Shown here: positions 18,386-27,850 of the stretch, piece after piece | Position numbering within the stretch: the stretch's first letter is position 1 | Layout of the letters: every line of letters starts with the position of its first letter | Assembly (NCBI GenBank): GCA_934154805.1 | Contig: CAKPGM010000001.1 | Coordinates: 1-64,000, forward strand | DNA length: 64,000 bases | Reading direction: 5' to 3' | From: an uncultured Clostridia bacterium | GTDB lineage: Bacteria > Bacillota > Clostridia > TANB77 > CAG-508 | Position numbers and translations under genes: made by a program | Notes under the pieces: generated by a model | Told to the model about the DNA's origin: nothing | Seen by the model: only the letters and a program-made list of their open reading frames with translations | Database searches by the model: none

Positions 18386-19666
18386 TTATTTATTTTTTCC
18401 TTTTACTACTGACAAAGCCATATTTTCTTCTTTGAATACCTCGTCTAATATTTCTTGTGTATATTTTTCATCTACTTCATTAAATTTGTCTATATAGTCA
18501 AAGCTGTTTATTCCTTTTACATAGTCCGCAGCAAACATCCTTCCTATATTCGCAACATCATTATATTCTACAACGTAATCTCCGTATAACTTCTTCTTTA
18601 TTCTTTCAAAGTCTTGTTGATTTATTCCGTTTTGTTTTAGTTCCTCTATTTCTTTTACCAGTCTGTCAAGTATTTCTTGTGGTTTCTTTGATTGTCCCGA
18701 TATTAAAATATGAGCATATTGTTTTGAGAATTCGTAGTCTAAATCTGGTCTTACAAATAGAGTTCCCTCTTGATATAGTTGATTGTATAATTTTGAACTT
18801 TTTCCTATTAATAAATTTAATAGTATTTCTATTGCTATGTGTCTTTTTACTATTTCGTTATAATTTTCTATATTGTCTTTTATTCCTATCATAAATATAG
18901 GCATACTTACTTCCATTTCTTTCTCTGCATACTTTTTATTTATTTCTTTTTTATCTTGTGGATATATTCTTTTTATTTCTCCTATTTTTTCTTTTGGAAG
19001 TAATCTCTTTTTTATTTCTTCAAGCATTGCCTCTGGTTCAAAGTCTCCCACAGCAACAAACACCATATTACTTGGATGATAGAAATTGTTGTAACATTTA
19101 AATAAAACATCTGGTGTTATTTCTGCAATACTTTCTACTGTCCCTGCTATATCTACTTTTATCGGATTTTTTTCGTATAAGCAATCCATTGCATTTACAT
19201 ATAGCTGCCAGCCCGGATCATCATCATACATTCCTATTTCTTGCCCTATGATCCCTTTTTCTTTTTCAACATTTTTGTCTGTAAAATATGGATGTTGTAC
19301 ATAATCCATTAGTTCGTCAAGTCCCTCATAGAAATGATCTGTACATTCGAATAAATATGCCGTGTGATCGTTTGTTGTGTAAGCATTTGCATCTATCCCT
19401 AACGCCATTAATACATATAAACTATCAACTCCATTTTCTTGTTCAAACATTTTGTGCTCCAGAAAATGTGCTACTCCATCTGGAATAAATATTTCTGTAT
19501 TCGTTCTAGCATCAACAAATCTATTATCTATTGATCCAAATTTTGTTGCCCAAATTACATATTTTTTCTTTATTTCTTTTTTAGGAATAAGTATTACCTT
19601 CATTCCATTTTCAAGTTCTTCAGTAAAGCATTTTTCTTTTATGTTTTTGTTATCTATCTCTTTCAT
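18386..19666 (-). CDS. M16-family zinc metalloprotease, catalytic partner
   Basis: 426 residues. The inverted zinc motif HFLEH is at 67-71 with a Glu-rich helix about 75 residues later, as in pitrilysin/insulinase and the Bacillus YmfH group. The upstream paralog lacks the motif, so the two probably form a catalytic/non-catalytic pair as in other M16 heterodimers. The genes are separated by 13 bp. The substrate is unknown; peptide turnover or maturation is possible. Confidence 0.9.
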   Translation of the reverse strand: MKEIDNKNIKEKCFTEELENGMKVILIPKKEIKKKYVIWATKFGSIDNRFVDARTNTEIFIPDGVAHFLEHKMFEQENGVDSLYVLMALGIDANAYTTNDHTAYLFECTDHFYEGLDELMDYVQHPYFTDKNVEKEKGIIGQEIGMYDDDPGWQLYVNAMDCLYEKNPIKVDIAGTVESIAEITPDVLFKCYNNFYHPSNMVFVAVGDFEPEAMLEEIKKRLLPKEKIGEIKRIYPQDKKEINKKYAEKEMEVSMPIFMIGIKDNIENYNEIVKRHIAIEILLNLLIGKSSKLYNQLYQEGTLFVRPDLDYEFSKQYAHILISGQSKKPQEILDRLVKEIEELKQNGINQQDFERIKKKLYGDYVVEYNDVANIGRMFAADYVKGINSFDYIDKFNEVDEKYTQEILDEVFKEENMALSVVKGKNK

Positions 19667-19679
19667 TTGTCCATCCTTT

Positions 19680-20933
19680 CTATTGATTTGTTAAGAAGTA
19701 AATTGTATTGATTTGTACACTTTTTGCTATTTTTACAATTTGTTCTTTTGTCACTTGCTCAATATTTCTTATATCTTCTTCCGCATCAATATTTTCTCTC
19801 ATTAATTCTCTTCCAAAGCAATATGAAATTTCCGAATCTTGTTCATCTTGCATTGATTTTATACTAGCGATTATAAGCTCTTTTGCATTTTTTATATCTT
19901 TATCTGAAAATTCTCCTTGTTTCATATCTTCTATTTGTTTTTCTATTATTTCTAGTGCCTTGTCATAATTTTCTATTTCTATTCCGCTTCTAATAATTAT
20001 ATTTCTTTTCTGTTTTATATACATAGAACCTGCACTGTATGCTAAACTTGCTTTTTCTCTTACATTTTGGAAGAGCTTAGAATTTGCACCTCCACCAAGT
20101 ATTGCATTGTATACTGATGTTGCATTTTTATCGTTTTCTAAAACATCTAATCCGATTACTAGTTTTCCTTGAGATACGTCCATTTTCTCTTTTACTACTT
20201 TTTCTATTACTCCAGTTTTCTCTTCTGTTTCTATATAAAATTGTTCTACTTCTCTGGCACTTAATTTTTCTGTATTTTTTTCTATTATTGAGTCTATTTC
20301 TTCTGTAAAATCGCCTGACGCAAATATATCTATTTTGCAGTTTTTTATTATGTTTAGATATGTTTCATATAGTTCTTTATTGGTAATTTTATCTAAATCT
20401 TCTGCATAACCATATGAATATAATCCATAAGGTTGATCTTTATACATTGTTTCTATACATCTTGTATAGGCATATGCTGATTTATTGTCTTTTTTTGCTT
20501 CAATCTTTTGTCTTAAGTTTTCTTTTTCGCTTTTAAAATATTCCTCATTAAATTGACCATTTTCAACTAGTGGATTAAATACTATATCGAATAATAGGTT
20601 TATACTTTGTAACAATATATTCTCTTGTTTATATGCGTATTTATCATTTAAAGATTCTATATAGAATTTAAATATGTGGTCATCTCCCAATTTGTCTACT
20701 CCACAATTTAATTCAGCTCCATAAAGTTCTTCTAGCTTTATACTTATTTCTTCTTGTGTCCTTAAGTTTTGTGTTCCTCTTTTTAATATTGCTAATATCA
20801 ATGCTTTTTTTGTAATGTCTTCTCTTTCTAGTTTTGTTGTTAAGAATATTGATACCAAGTTTGTTTTAAATTTGCTAGTAGTTATTTTATGAAATTTTAT
20901 TCCTTTTTTGTTTTCTTTAATGTTATATAACAT
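19680..20933 (-). CDS. M16-family protein without zinc motif (YmfF-like partner)
   Basis: 417 residues. M16 architecture is visible in GGGANSKLFQNVREKASLAY, the glycine loop and arginine region that bind substrate in the non-catalytic half. The place where HxxEH should be reads ALILAILKRGTQNLR, so it is inactive on its own. First gene of the pair, starting MLYNIKENKKG. Confidence 0.88.
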   Translation of the reverse strand: MLYNIKENKKGIKFHKITTSKFKTNLVSIFLTTKLEREDITKKALILAILKRGTQNLRTQEEISIKLEELYGAELNCGVDKLGDDHIFKFYIESLNDKYAYKQENILLQSINLLFDIVFNPLVENGQFNEEYFKSEKENLRQKIEAKKDNKSAYAYTRCIETMYKDQPYGLYSYGYAEDLDKITNKELYETYLNIIKNCKIDIFASGDFTEEIDSIIEKNTEKLSAREVEQFYIETEEKTGVIEKVVKEKMDVSQGKLVIGLDVLENDKNATSVYNAILGGGANSKLFQNVREKASLAYSAGSMYIKQKRNIIIRSGIEIENYDKALEIIEKQIEDMKQGEFSDKDIKNAKELIIASIKSMQDEQDSEISYCFGRELMRENIDAEEDIRNIEQVTKEQIVKIAKSVQINTIYFLTNQ

Positions 20934-20992
20934 TCGTTTTCCTCCTATCCGTTTATTCTTTTACATTTTGCCCAATTATCTTATATAAAATA

Positions 20993-21032
20993 CAAAAACG
21001 CTCTCAAAATACAATAACATATTTTGAAAACG
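20993..21032 (-). terminator. rpsU terminator
   Basis: 13-bp stem on the minus strand (complements of 21020-21032 and 20999-21011) with two G-U pairs and an 8-nt loop, followed by UUUUUG. Confidence 0.75.
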
Positions 21033-21052
21033 CCTTTATTGTTTATTTTAAA

Positions 21053-21223
21053 TTATATTTTTCTTTTTCTAGCTGCCTCTGATTTCTTTTTTCTTTTTAC
21101 ACTAGGTTTTTCATAATGTTCTCTTTTACGTACCTCTTGTAATACTCCATTTCTGGCACATTGTCTCTTAAATCTTTTTAAGGCATCTTCTATATTTCCA
21201 TTATTTACTTTAACTTCTGACAT
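21053..21223 (-). CDS. rpsU: 30S ribosomal protein S21
   Basis: 56 residues starting [20 protein letters not shown] and ending in a very basic tail, the normal S21 form. I start at the ATG at 21221-21223, preceded by AAGGAGGGG, rather than at an upstream in-frame ATG. It has its own promoter and terminator. Confidence 0.97.
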   Translation of the reverse strand: MSEVKVNNGNIEDALKRFKRQCARNGVLQEVRKREHYEKPSVKRKKKSEAARKRKI

Positions 21224-21313
21224 TAATATTCCCCTCCTTCCGCTGCAAAAGCTATGCACTCGTTTGGGATTTTAACTTCTTATTTTCTAAGAAAAAACCT
21301 TTACACGCATATT

Positions 21314-21343
21314 ATTATAAACTAACAGCACCTAGATTGTCAA
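21314..21343 (-). promoter_or_regulatory. rpsU promoter
   Basis: -35 TTGACA (21338-21343), 18-bp spacer, -10 TATAAT (21314-21319). Both hexamers are perfect consensus. Confidence 0.85.
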
Positions 21344-21360
21344 TACTATTTACAATTTTT

Positions 21361-22530
21361 TTACAGTTTCTCAATATCTGTATTTTCTTGTAATACCGCT
21401 ATTTTTCTTTTTTTCTTCTCTTTTTCATCTATAAAATCTTCTATCATTATTTTTATCACTGTCACAATTGGAACTGATAAGAACATTCCTAATACACCAA
21501 AGTATGCTCCACCAATGGTAACTGCAAGTATTACTAATAATTGACTTATCTCTAGAGAATCTCCTACTATTTTTGGATTTATTATATTTGCATCTATTTG
21601 TTGTAATATAACTACTACAACTGCCATTAATACGGCCTTGCCAAATCCTCCTGTTAATATCGTAACAATTATTGCTATTGATACTGCAACGATCGCTCCA
21701 AAGTATGGTATTAAATTAAATAGCCCTATTAAGAATCCTAGTAATACAGCATATTTTACTTTTAGAATTGTCATTGCTATTGAAACTAATATTCCAACTA
21801 ATATTGCATCTAGTATTTGGCTTGTTAAAAATTTAAAGAATATCTCATTTCCTCTATTGAAATATTTTCTTATTTTCTGATATGATTCTTCATTACATAT
21901 TGAATGAGTTAGTTTTGATAAAAATTTTATTATTCTATTTCTTTGTGATAATATGTATATTGAAACTATTACCGAAATGAATATGTTAAATATAGTTTCT
22001 ACTGCACTTATGATGCTTTTTATATAGCTTTGTATTTTTTCCATATTAATATATTGATTTAGGTCTATATCCTTAATATTGTTCATTACTTCTACTGCTT
22101 TTTCACTTCTCAATATATTGTCTTCTGGTAATTCGCTTATTTTAGATGTTATTGAATTGTAGTAATTTGGTAAGTTTGTTAACAAATCCGTCAAACTTTG
22201 TATCACTATCGGAATTATAACATTTAATATTATAGTAATTATTATGATTGCTATTATGTATGTTATTAATATACTTATTCCTCTTGAATGTTTATTAAAA
22301 AAGTTTTTCTTTTTAGTTTTCTTTAACAATCCTTCTATTTTTCTGCAAGGCAGATATAATATGTATGCAATTAATATTCCAGCTAAGAATGGGGTTAAAA
22401 CTCCTAGTAGGTTTTTAAGCCATATTCCTACAAATGATAATTTCCCAACTAAGTTATATAGTATAATTATTGCTAATGCTAATGATAACCAATACAACCA
22501 TTCTTTTATTCCTCTTTTTTCTTCTCTCAT
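21361..22530 (-). CDS. AI-2E family (PerM/YtvI-type) permease
   Basis: 389 residues with about eight membrane spans in the AI-2E arrangement: paired N-terminal spans, a soluble insertion (about 115-165) and a C-terminal block containing GLFNLIPYFGAIVA and GDSLEISQLLVILAV, both characteristic. Members act in export or in ion/proton exchange; the substrate cannot be told. It precedes rpsU on the same strand with an rpsU promoter between them. Confidence 0.88.
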   Translation of the reverse strand: MREEKRGIKEWLYWLSLALAIIILYNLVGKLSFVGIWLKNLLGVLTPFLAGILIAYILYLPCRKIEGLLKKTKKKNFFNKHSRGISILITYIIAIIIITIILNVIIPIVIQSLTDLLTNLPNYYNSITSKISELPEDNILRSEKAVEVMNNIKDIDLNQYINMEKIQSYIKSIISAVETIFNIFISVIVSIYILSQRNRIIKFLSKLTHSICNEESYQKIRKYFNRGNEIFFKFLTSQILDAILVGILVSIAMTILKVKYAVLLGFLIGLFNLIPYFGAIVAVSIAIIVTILTGGFGKAVLMAVVVVILQQIDANIINPKIVGDSLEISQLLVILAVTIGGAYFGVLGMFLSVPIVTVIKIMIEDFIDEKEKKKRKIAVLQENTDIEKL

Positions 22531-22548
22531 TTTATTTTATCCTTTCTA

Positions 22549-23304
22549 TTATATTTCTATATCTAATTCAACTGGACAATGATCACTTCCAAAAACTTGG
22601 GTTAGTATTTTGCTATCTTTTATTTTTTCTTTGATTCTATCTGACACTATAAAATAATCAATTCTCCAACCTGCATTTTTCTCTCTTGCATGGAACATAT
22701 ACGACCACCAACTGTATACATCTTTTGTATATGGATATAGATATCTGAACGAATCTACAAATCCACTATTTAAAAGCTCTGTCATTTTTTCTCTTTCTTC
22801 GTTTGTAAATCCTGCATTGTGTCTATTAGTAGAAGGATTTTTTAAATCTATCTCGTTGTGTGCAACATTTAGATCTCCACATAAAATTACTGGTTTTTTA
22901 GTATCTAGTTTCTTTAAGTATGACTTGAACTCATCTTCCCACTTCATTCTATAATCTAATCTTGTTAGTTCTCTTTGTGAATTTGGAGTGTAACAATCTA
23001 CTAGATAAAATTTTGCATATTCTAATGTTATAACTCTACCTTCTTGATCGTGTTCTTCTCTTCCTATTCCATATTCTACTTTTATTGGTTTTATTTTTGA
23101 AAATACCGCTGTTCCTGAGTATCCTTTTTTTATCGCACTATTCCAGTATACATTGTAGCCTTCTGGCGCAAAATCAATTTGTCCTTCTTGTAGTTTTGTT
23201 TCTTGAAGACAAAAAACATCTGCATTTATCTGTTCAAAGTTATCCAAGAAGCCCTTATTCATAATTGCTCTTAGTCCATTTACATTCCATGATATTAATT
23301 TCAT
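22549..23304 (-). CDS. exoA: Exodeoxyribonuclease III / AP endonuclease
   Basis: 251 residues starting MKLISWNVNGLRAIM, with the family motifs LQETKLQ, GDLNVAHNEIDL and GSDHCPVEL that carry the metal-binding Glu, Asp and His. It repairs abasic sites and 3' blocks. The ATG at 23302-23304 follows AGGAAGG; a longer reading from 23328 lacks this. It ends 18 bp before the permease gene, so the two are probably co-transcribed. Confidence 0.96.
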   Translation of the reverse strand: MKLISWNVNGLRAIMNKGFLDNFEQINADVFCLQETKLQEGQIDFAPEGYNVYWNSAIKKGYSGTAVFSKIKPIKVEYGIGREEHDQEGRVITLEYAKFYLVDCYTPNSQRELTRLDYRMKWEDEFKSYLKKLDTKKPVILCGDLNVAHNEIDLKNPSTNRHNAGFTNEEREKMTELLNSGFVDSFRYLYPYTKDVYSWWSYMFHAREKNAGWRIDYFIVSDRIKEKIKDSKILTQVFGSDHCPVELDIEI

Positions 23305-23384
23305 ATTAAAATCCTTCCTACGGAACAAATAGTTTGAGTAACTTTTGTCCTTATAAAGTAATATATATTTTACTATATATATAA

Positions 23385-23413
23385 AGAAATAGCAAGCCTT
23401 TATGCTTGCTATT
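23385..23413 (-). terminator. Terminator after the SleB-type hydrolase
   Basis: Perfect 10-bp stem AATAGCAAGC (23388-23397) with GCTTGCTATT (23404-23413), 6-nt loop, weak U run (UUUCUUU). Confidence 0.8.
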
Positions 23414-23448
23414 CTCGTTAAATTTTATTCGTATTATTAAAGTATATT

Positions 23449-24450
23449 TTAGAAATATACGTTACCTCCAATGTATTCACCTGAAGCATGCCCTGCTGCT
23501 CTGAATGATAAATAATTATGATTTCTTTTACCATTTAAAGCATCTGATACTGCTTGTTTTACATAGTCTGCATAGTTACCATTTAATCTTCTTCTCCAAT
23601 AGTTATCTATTGAATAACAGAATTGGTTTTTAGCTTTATATTGGCTTAATGGGTCTTGACCATTGCGTGCCCATTTTGCACTTTCAGCTCTGTTACATGC
23701 AGTAGTTATAACTGCTAAAGCTCCTTCGTAGCTAGAACTACATTCTTGGGCTGTTATAGCACATAGTAAGTCAAATTCTTCATCTGAGTATGACCATACA
23801 CCGTTGCTATAAGTAGCTGAATAACTTCTTGAGCTTCTGTTTGTAACAACATTTTTTCTAACTTCTACTATTTTGTCAACTGGTTCTTCTATTATGTTAG
23901 AAGCTATCTCAGTTCTTTCTATTTCTACATCGTTTTGGTATTTTATTTTATATGTTACTTCTCTTAAACCATCTTTACCACGTTGAATTACAACTTCTCT
24001 TTTACTTGAATCATTGTTTGAAACATCTTTTGTAATTGTTTCATATGGTATTGTTTCTTGAACTGTTACTATTTTTTCTACTATAGAATCATATGAACTT
24101 AATAATGTTTCCATTGTTATTTTTTCAGATTTTTCTGATTCTTCTGCAATTTCAACTACTTGCTCATCTTCTGTTGTTATTTTTATGGTTTTATTGTCTA
24201 ATAATTCATTATCTTTTCCAGGTATAACGCTTTCTTCTGGTAATATTATAATGTGGTTTTCTTCTAATATGTCTGCTACTTTTGTTTTTGTTGTTGTAAC
24301 TTCCATTATATATCCATTTGAAAGAATTATTTTTACATTGTTGAGTTTAGCATTTGATGCTGTAACTCCTATTCCCATTACGAATAATAGTATTAAGCAT
24401 ATACCAATTATTTTTTGTATTGGTAATTGTGCTTTTTTCACTTTCTTCAT
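23449..24450 (-). CDS. G5-domain cell-wall hydrolase, SleB type
   Basis: 333 residues: an N-terminal membrane anchor or signal (about 12-30), a YabE/DUF348-like segment (about 33-95), a G5 domain (about 125-200) and a C-terminal SleB/hydrolase-2 domain with LLCAITAQECSSSYEGALAV, whose Glu is the likely catalytic acid. SleB enzymes are lytic transglycosylases that open spore cortex; G5-SleB fusions also act on vegetative wall. The perfect sigma-A-type promoter upstream suggests vegetative expression. Confidence 0.9.
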   Translation of the reverse strand: MKKVKKAQLPIQKIIGICLILLFVMGIGVTASNAKLNNVKIILSNGYIMEVTTTKTKVADILEENHIIILPEESVIPGKDNELLDNKTIKITTEDEQVVEIAEESEKSEKITMETLLSSYDSIVEKIVTVQETIPYETITKDVSNNDSSKREVVIQRGKDGLREVTYKIKYQNDVEIERTEIASNIIEEPVDKIVEVRKNVVTNRSSRSYSATYSNGVWSYSDEEFDLLCAITAQECSSSYEGALAVITTACNRAESAKWARNGQDPLSQYKAKNQFCYSIDNYWRRRLNGNYADYVKQAVSDALNGKRNHNYLSFRAAGHASGEYIGGNVYF

Positions 24451-24485
24451 ATATTTTTCGTTCCTCCTTTTGAAACAACAATCTT

Positions 24486-24514
24486 ATTGTAACATATTTT
24501 TCCATTCTTGTCAA
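24486..24514 (-). promoter_or_regulatory. Promoter of the G5-SleB hydrolase gene
   Basis: -35 TTGACA (24509-24514), 17-bp spacer, -10 TACAAT (24486-24491). Confidence 0.85.
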
Positions 24515-24657
24515 ATTTCTTATATTTTCTTGTTCTCTTACGGACGTTTGAGTTATACGTTTTCTGTGTTTTTTACACTTTGTCCTATTATATAATATTC
24601 AAGACTTTGAGCAATTATGATTATTTTTTTATTTTTTTATAATATATTGTAAATACT

Positions 24658-24680
24658 ATACTAATATGATATATTAGTAT
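24658..24680 (+). promoter_or_regulatory. Palindrome upstream of lemA
   Basis: Perfect inverted repeat ATACTAATAT (24658-24667) with ATATTAGTAT (24671-24680). It lies between a TATAAT at 24638-24643 and the lemA ribosome-binding site, where an operator or 5' hairpin would sit. Confidence 0.5.
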
Positions 24681-24705
24681 TATAATTTTTATAGGAGGTA
24701 ATGTT

Positions 24706-25266
24706 ATGACACCATGGATTATAGTTGGTATAGTATTACTTATTATAGTAATTGCCTTAATTGCTACATATAACAATTTAGTTACAGCAAGACAAAGAGT
24801 AAGAAATGGTTGGAGCCAAATCGATGTCCAATTACAAAGAAGATTTGATTTAATTCCAAACTTAGTAGAATCTGTAAAAGGTTATATGGCTCACGAGACA
24901 TCTGTATTAGAGAAAGTTACAGAACTTCGTACTTCTTGGGCTAATGCAAAATCAGTTTCTGAAAAAATTGATATAAACAATCAACTTTCTGAAACATTAA
25001 AAACAATTATGGCAGTTTCTGAGAATTATCCTGATTTAAAGGCTAATGAAAACTTTATAGCTTTACAAGGAGAAATTTCTAATACTGAAAATAAAATTTC
25101 TTATTCAAGACAATTTTATAATGACACTGTTACAAGATACAATACTATGAGAGAAACTTTCCCAACAAACATTGTTGCTTCTATGTTCCACTTCGAAGCA
25201 GAGAAATTATTCGAAGTTGATGCTCCAGAGGCTAGAAAAAATGTTAAAGTTGATTTCAACAAATAA
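24706..25266 (+). CDS. lemA: LemA family protein
   Basis: 186 residues. The N-terminal membrane span (about 4-21) is followed by [20 protein letters not shown] and [16 protein letters not shown], the LemA signature, then a long helical domain. Function is poorly known in the family; it is linked to the membrane and envelope. It is the only plus-strand gene between about 2.4 and 37 kb, with its own AGGAGG and a terminator shared with tatD. Confidence 0.95.
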   Translation: MTPWIIVGIVLLIIVIALIATYNNLVTARQRVRNGWSQIDVQLQRRFDLIPNLVESVKGYMAHETSVLEKVTELRTSWANAKSVSEKIDINNQLSETLKTIMAVSENYPDLKANENFIALQGEISNTENKISYSRQFYNDTVTRYNTMRETFPTNIVASMFHFEAEKLFEVDAPEARKNVKVDFNK

Positions 25267-25268
25267 TA

Positions 25269-25311
25269 AAAAAATCTTTATTGAGGGATTTCCCACAATA
25301 AAGATTTTTTT
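25269..25311. terminator. Bidirectional terminator between lemA and tatD
   Basis: Perfect 15-bp stem AAAAAATCTTTATTG (25269-25283) with CAATAAAGATTTTTT (25296-25310). U runs on both strands serve the convergent genes. Confidence 0.9.
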
Positions 25312-26092
25312 ATATATTAAATATTCTCAATGTATTCTGATACGTAATTTCTGCAACTTCTTCTATCTGGAGTTGTTTTATGTTAGCTATTTTTTCTGCA
25401 ATATATTTCACATTTCTAGAATCATTCCTTGTACCTCTAACCGGCTCTGGTGCTAGATATGGGCTGTCTGTTTCTATTAACATTCTATCATTTGGTACCA
25501 TTTCTACTATCTCTTGTGCATTTTTCGAATTCTTAAATGTAACTGGTCCTGCAAAAGAAATATAAAATCCTAGTTTTAATGCTTCTTTTACCAATTCTCT
25601 GTTTAGCGGACAACAATGAAAAACTCCTTTTTTATTAACTGGATGTTGTTTTAAAATTTCTAAAGTGTCAGCCACTGCTTCTCTTGTGTGAATTGTAATT
25701 GGTAAATTAAGTTCATTGGCTAATTCTATTTGTTTGATGAAGGCCTGTTTTTGTATTTCTTTATTTTCTTTATTCCAATAATAATCTAATCCAATTTCTC
25801 CTATTCCAACTATTTTCTTGTTTTCTTCTCTGTTTATTATTCTTTCTAATTCCGCTATATCTTCTATGGTTTCTTGCATCGTTGTTTTCACATCATTTGG
25901 CGAAATTCCAACAGTGGTATAAATAAATTCGTATTTATTTGTTAAATCTATTGCATTCTTTGACGATTCTAAACTATATCCTGCACTAATAAACTTATCT
26001 ACACCACTATTGTAGATGCTTTGTATTACATCATCTCTGTCTTCATCAAACTTTTCATCATCATAATGTGCATGTGAATCAAATAGTTTCAT
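25310..26092 (-). CDS. tatD: TatD family metal-dependent hydrolase
   Basis: 260 residues: FDSHAHYDD at the N-terminus (metal-binding HxH), the middle GEIGLDYYW, PITIHTREA, and a late ETDSPYLAPEPVRG. All metal ligands are present. TatD/YcfH enzymes are 3'-5' DNA exonucleases or related phosphodiesterases. It follows acpS on the same strand by 61 bp. Confidence 0.95.
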   Translation of the reverse strand: MKLFDSHAHYDDEKFDEDRDDVIQSIYNSGVDKFISAGYSLESSKNAIDLTNKYEFIYTTVGISPNDVKTTMQETIEDIAELERIINREENKKIVGIGEIGLDYYWNKENKEIQKQAFIKQIELANELNLPITIHTREAVADTLEILKQHPVNKKGVFHCCPLNRELVKEALKLGFYISFAGPVTFKNSKNAQEIVEMVPNDRMLIETDSPYLAPEPVRGTRNDSRNVKYIAEKIANIKQLQIEEVAEITYQNTLRIFNI

Positions 26093-26153
26093 TTTATTCT
26101 TCCTCCAAAATACAAATCAGGATGAAAAAGCTAATTTTCCATCCTTTTTCTTT

Positions 26154-26543
26154 TTAAATTATAATACTTACATTTGCTATAGCATAATCTTTCAGATGCG
26201 AAATGCTTATATCTTTATCAACTATCTTACTTAACTCTTTTTCCACCTTTTTATCCAAAGAGATAAACTCTAATTTAGGCTTTCCACTTGCACTATTAGT
26301 TATTTCTATGTTTTTCCAAGATAAAGAATACTTGTCACTTAATAGCTCCGAAACAGCTTTAAATGCCGCTTCTTTTGCTGCAAATCTTCCTGCATAATGT
26401 TGATATTTATTTACTTTTTTGCTATCACAATACTTTATTTCCTTATCTGTAAATACTCTATGTGCAAAATCTTCTCCTAAATCTTCTATTGATTGTTTAA
26501 TTCTTTCGACCTCAATGACATCAACGCCAACTTTTATTTGCAT
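26154..26543 (-). CDS. acpS: Holo-[acyl-carrier-protein] synthase
   Basis: 129 residues. VGVDVIEVERIKQSI at the N-terminus and AGRFAAKEAAFKAV hold the Mg-binding Asp and Glu of the AcpS fold. It transfers the 4'-phosphopantetheine arm to ACP. The length is normal. Confidence 0.96.
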   Translation of the reverse strand: MQIKVGVDVIEVERIKQSIEDLGEDFAHRVFTDKEIKYCDSKKVNKYQHYAGRFAAKEAAFKAVSELLSDKYSLSWKNIEITNSASGKPKLEFISLDKKVEKELSKIVDKDISISHLKDYAIANVSIII

Positions 26544-26596
26544 ATATTTTTCTTCCTTTTCTACTCCCTAAAGAACATCTCTTTTGGGTGATTTAT

Positions 26597-27835
26597 TTAG
26601 AATAGTTTAAATATATTAATAATGTTGATTATTAATAATATTATTAATATCACTACTATTATTTTGTTTGTTTTTGCAGTTTTTTCTATATTTGAATTTT
26701 TGTATAATACATCATATTTTGCTTTTACTTGATGATATACTTCTTCTAACTTTAGTATAGAATTCCACTCATCTTCTAATGCACTTCCAGTATTATCATT
26801 TGTCGTTTCTTCTATCCATACCTTTTGAGTAAAATCAATGAATTTTTGTTTAGTTGCTTCAAATTTACGGTTTTGTTTAAATTCATTATTTACTTTTTTT
26901 AGACTTATTTTTTTATATAATTCAAATATATAGTCATATAAATATTGTCTTTCAAAGATATGCGGTAATTTTGTGTAATTCTCAGAATTCTTATCAGATG
27001 TCAATAAAACCGTTGCAATATTGCTACATCCATATAATTCATATTTTGATTTTTCTACTATTGCGGTTTTGTTTTTTGTTCCATTAGAAATACTCTCTAC
27101 AACACTGTCTGCATTTTCTACATTTGCAAATTTGTAAAACTCTTTTCCTAGCAATTCGGTATTTGTTTTATCGTTCCAATCTTCTTGGTCTATACAAGCA
27201 TACGAATATGTTATAAATCGTTCAGTATCTAGATTTAATTCTTTTGCTCCTTTGTTGTTGCCTGTGATTTCTTTAATCAATGCTGTTATTTCTTTTATAT
27301 CTTCAAACATATCTGTTTGTATTTTTATATTTTCATATCCTTTAAAGTCATACAATTTTGATTTTATATCTCTAAATTTATAATTGAAGTTACATACATC
27401 TGCTAATGTGTTTTCTCCTTCTAACATAGTTTTCATTGATAAAAAACATATTCCGTTGTTAAAGCAAATAATTTCTATCTTAGAAATGTTAAAGAATATT
27501 CCATCTTTCTTTCCTGCTTTTCCTTGTATGTCCTTTTTTAGATTATATTCAAAAATGGCACAAGGATATTTTCCAAGAACTGTTGCTTGCATATTTTTGT
27601 CTAGACTTTCAAATTTTGATATTCTCATTTTTGCAAAGTCCATAGACCAAAATATTGTATTTCTTACTTTTGGTAGGAAATATTCATACAAGTCTGCATC
27701 CTTGTCACTTTCAAAAAATTTAATTTTATAGTCTTTACTTGTTAATAGTTTTTGCAAATATCTTACATAGTTTTTTTCATTTACTACATACGGATATATA
27801 AAATATGTATATTGATATTTGGTCTTTAGTTCCAT
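26597..27835 (-). CDS. Unknown tail-anchored membrane protein
   Basis: 412 residues; soluble except for one hydrophobic span at the very C-terminus (about 392-410), so probably tail-anchored with a cytosolic body. It starts MELKTKYQYTYFIYPYVV; I recognise no family. The gene is 15 bp downstream of the WG-repeat gene, likely co-transcribed. Confidence 0.75.
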   Translation of the reverse strand: MELKTKYQYTYFIYPYVVNEKNYVRYLQKLLTSKDYKIKFFESDKDADLYEYFLPKVRNTIFWSMDFAKMRISKFESLDKNMQATVLGKYPCAIFEYNLKKDIQGKAGKKDGIFFNISKIEIICFNNGICFLSMKTMLEGENTLADVCNFNYKFRDIKSKLYDFKGYENIKIQTDMFEDIKEITALIKEITGNNKGAKELNLDTERFITYSYACIDQEDWNDKTNTELLGKEFYKFANVENADSVVESISNGTKNKTAIVEKSKYELYGCSNIATVLLTSDKNSENYTKLPHIFERQYLYDYIFELYKKISLKKVNNEFKQNRKFEATKQKFIDFTQKVWIEETTNDNTGSALEDEWNSILKLEEVYHQVKAKYDVLYKNSNIEKTAKTNKIIVVILIILLIINIINIFKLF

Positions 27836-27850
27836 ATTTTTCTCCTTTTT

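Noticed and set aside
24658..24680. Firm promoter call for lemA
   Set aside because: A TATAAT exists at 24638-24643 but no adequate -35 at the right spacing, so only the palindrome is reported.
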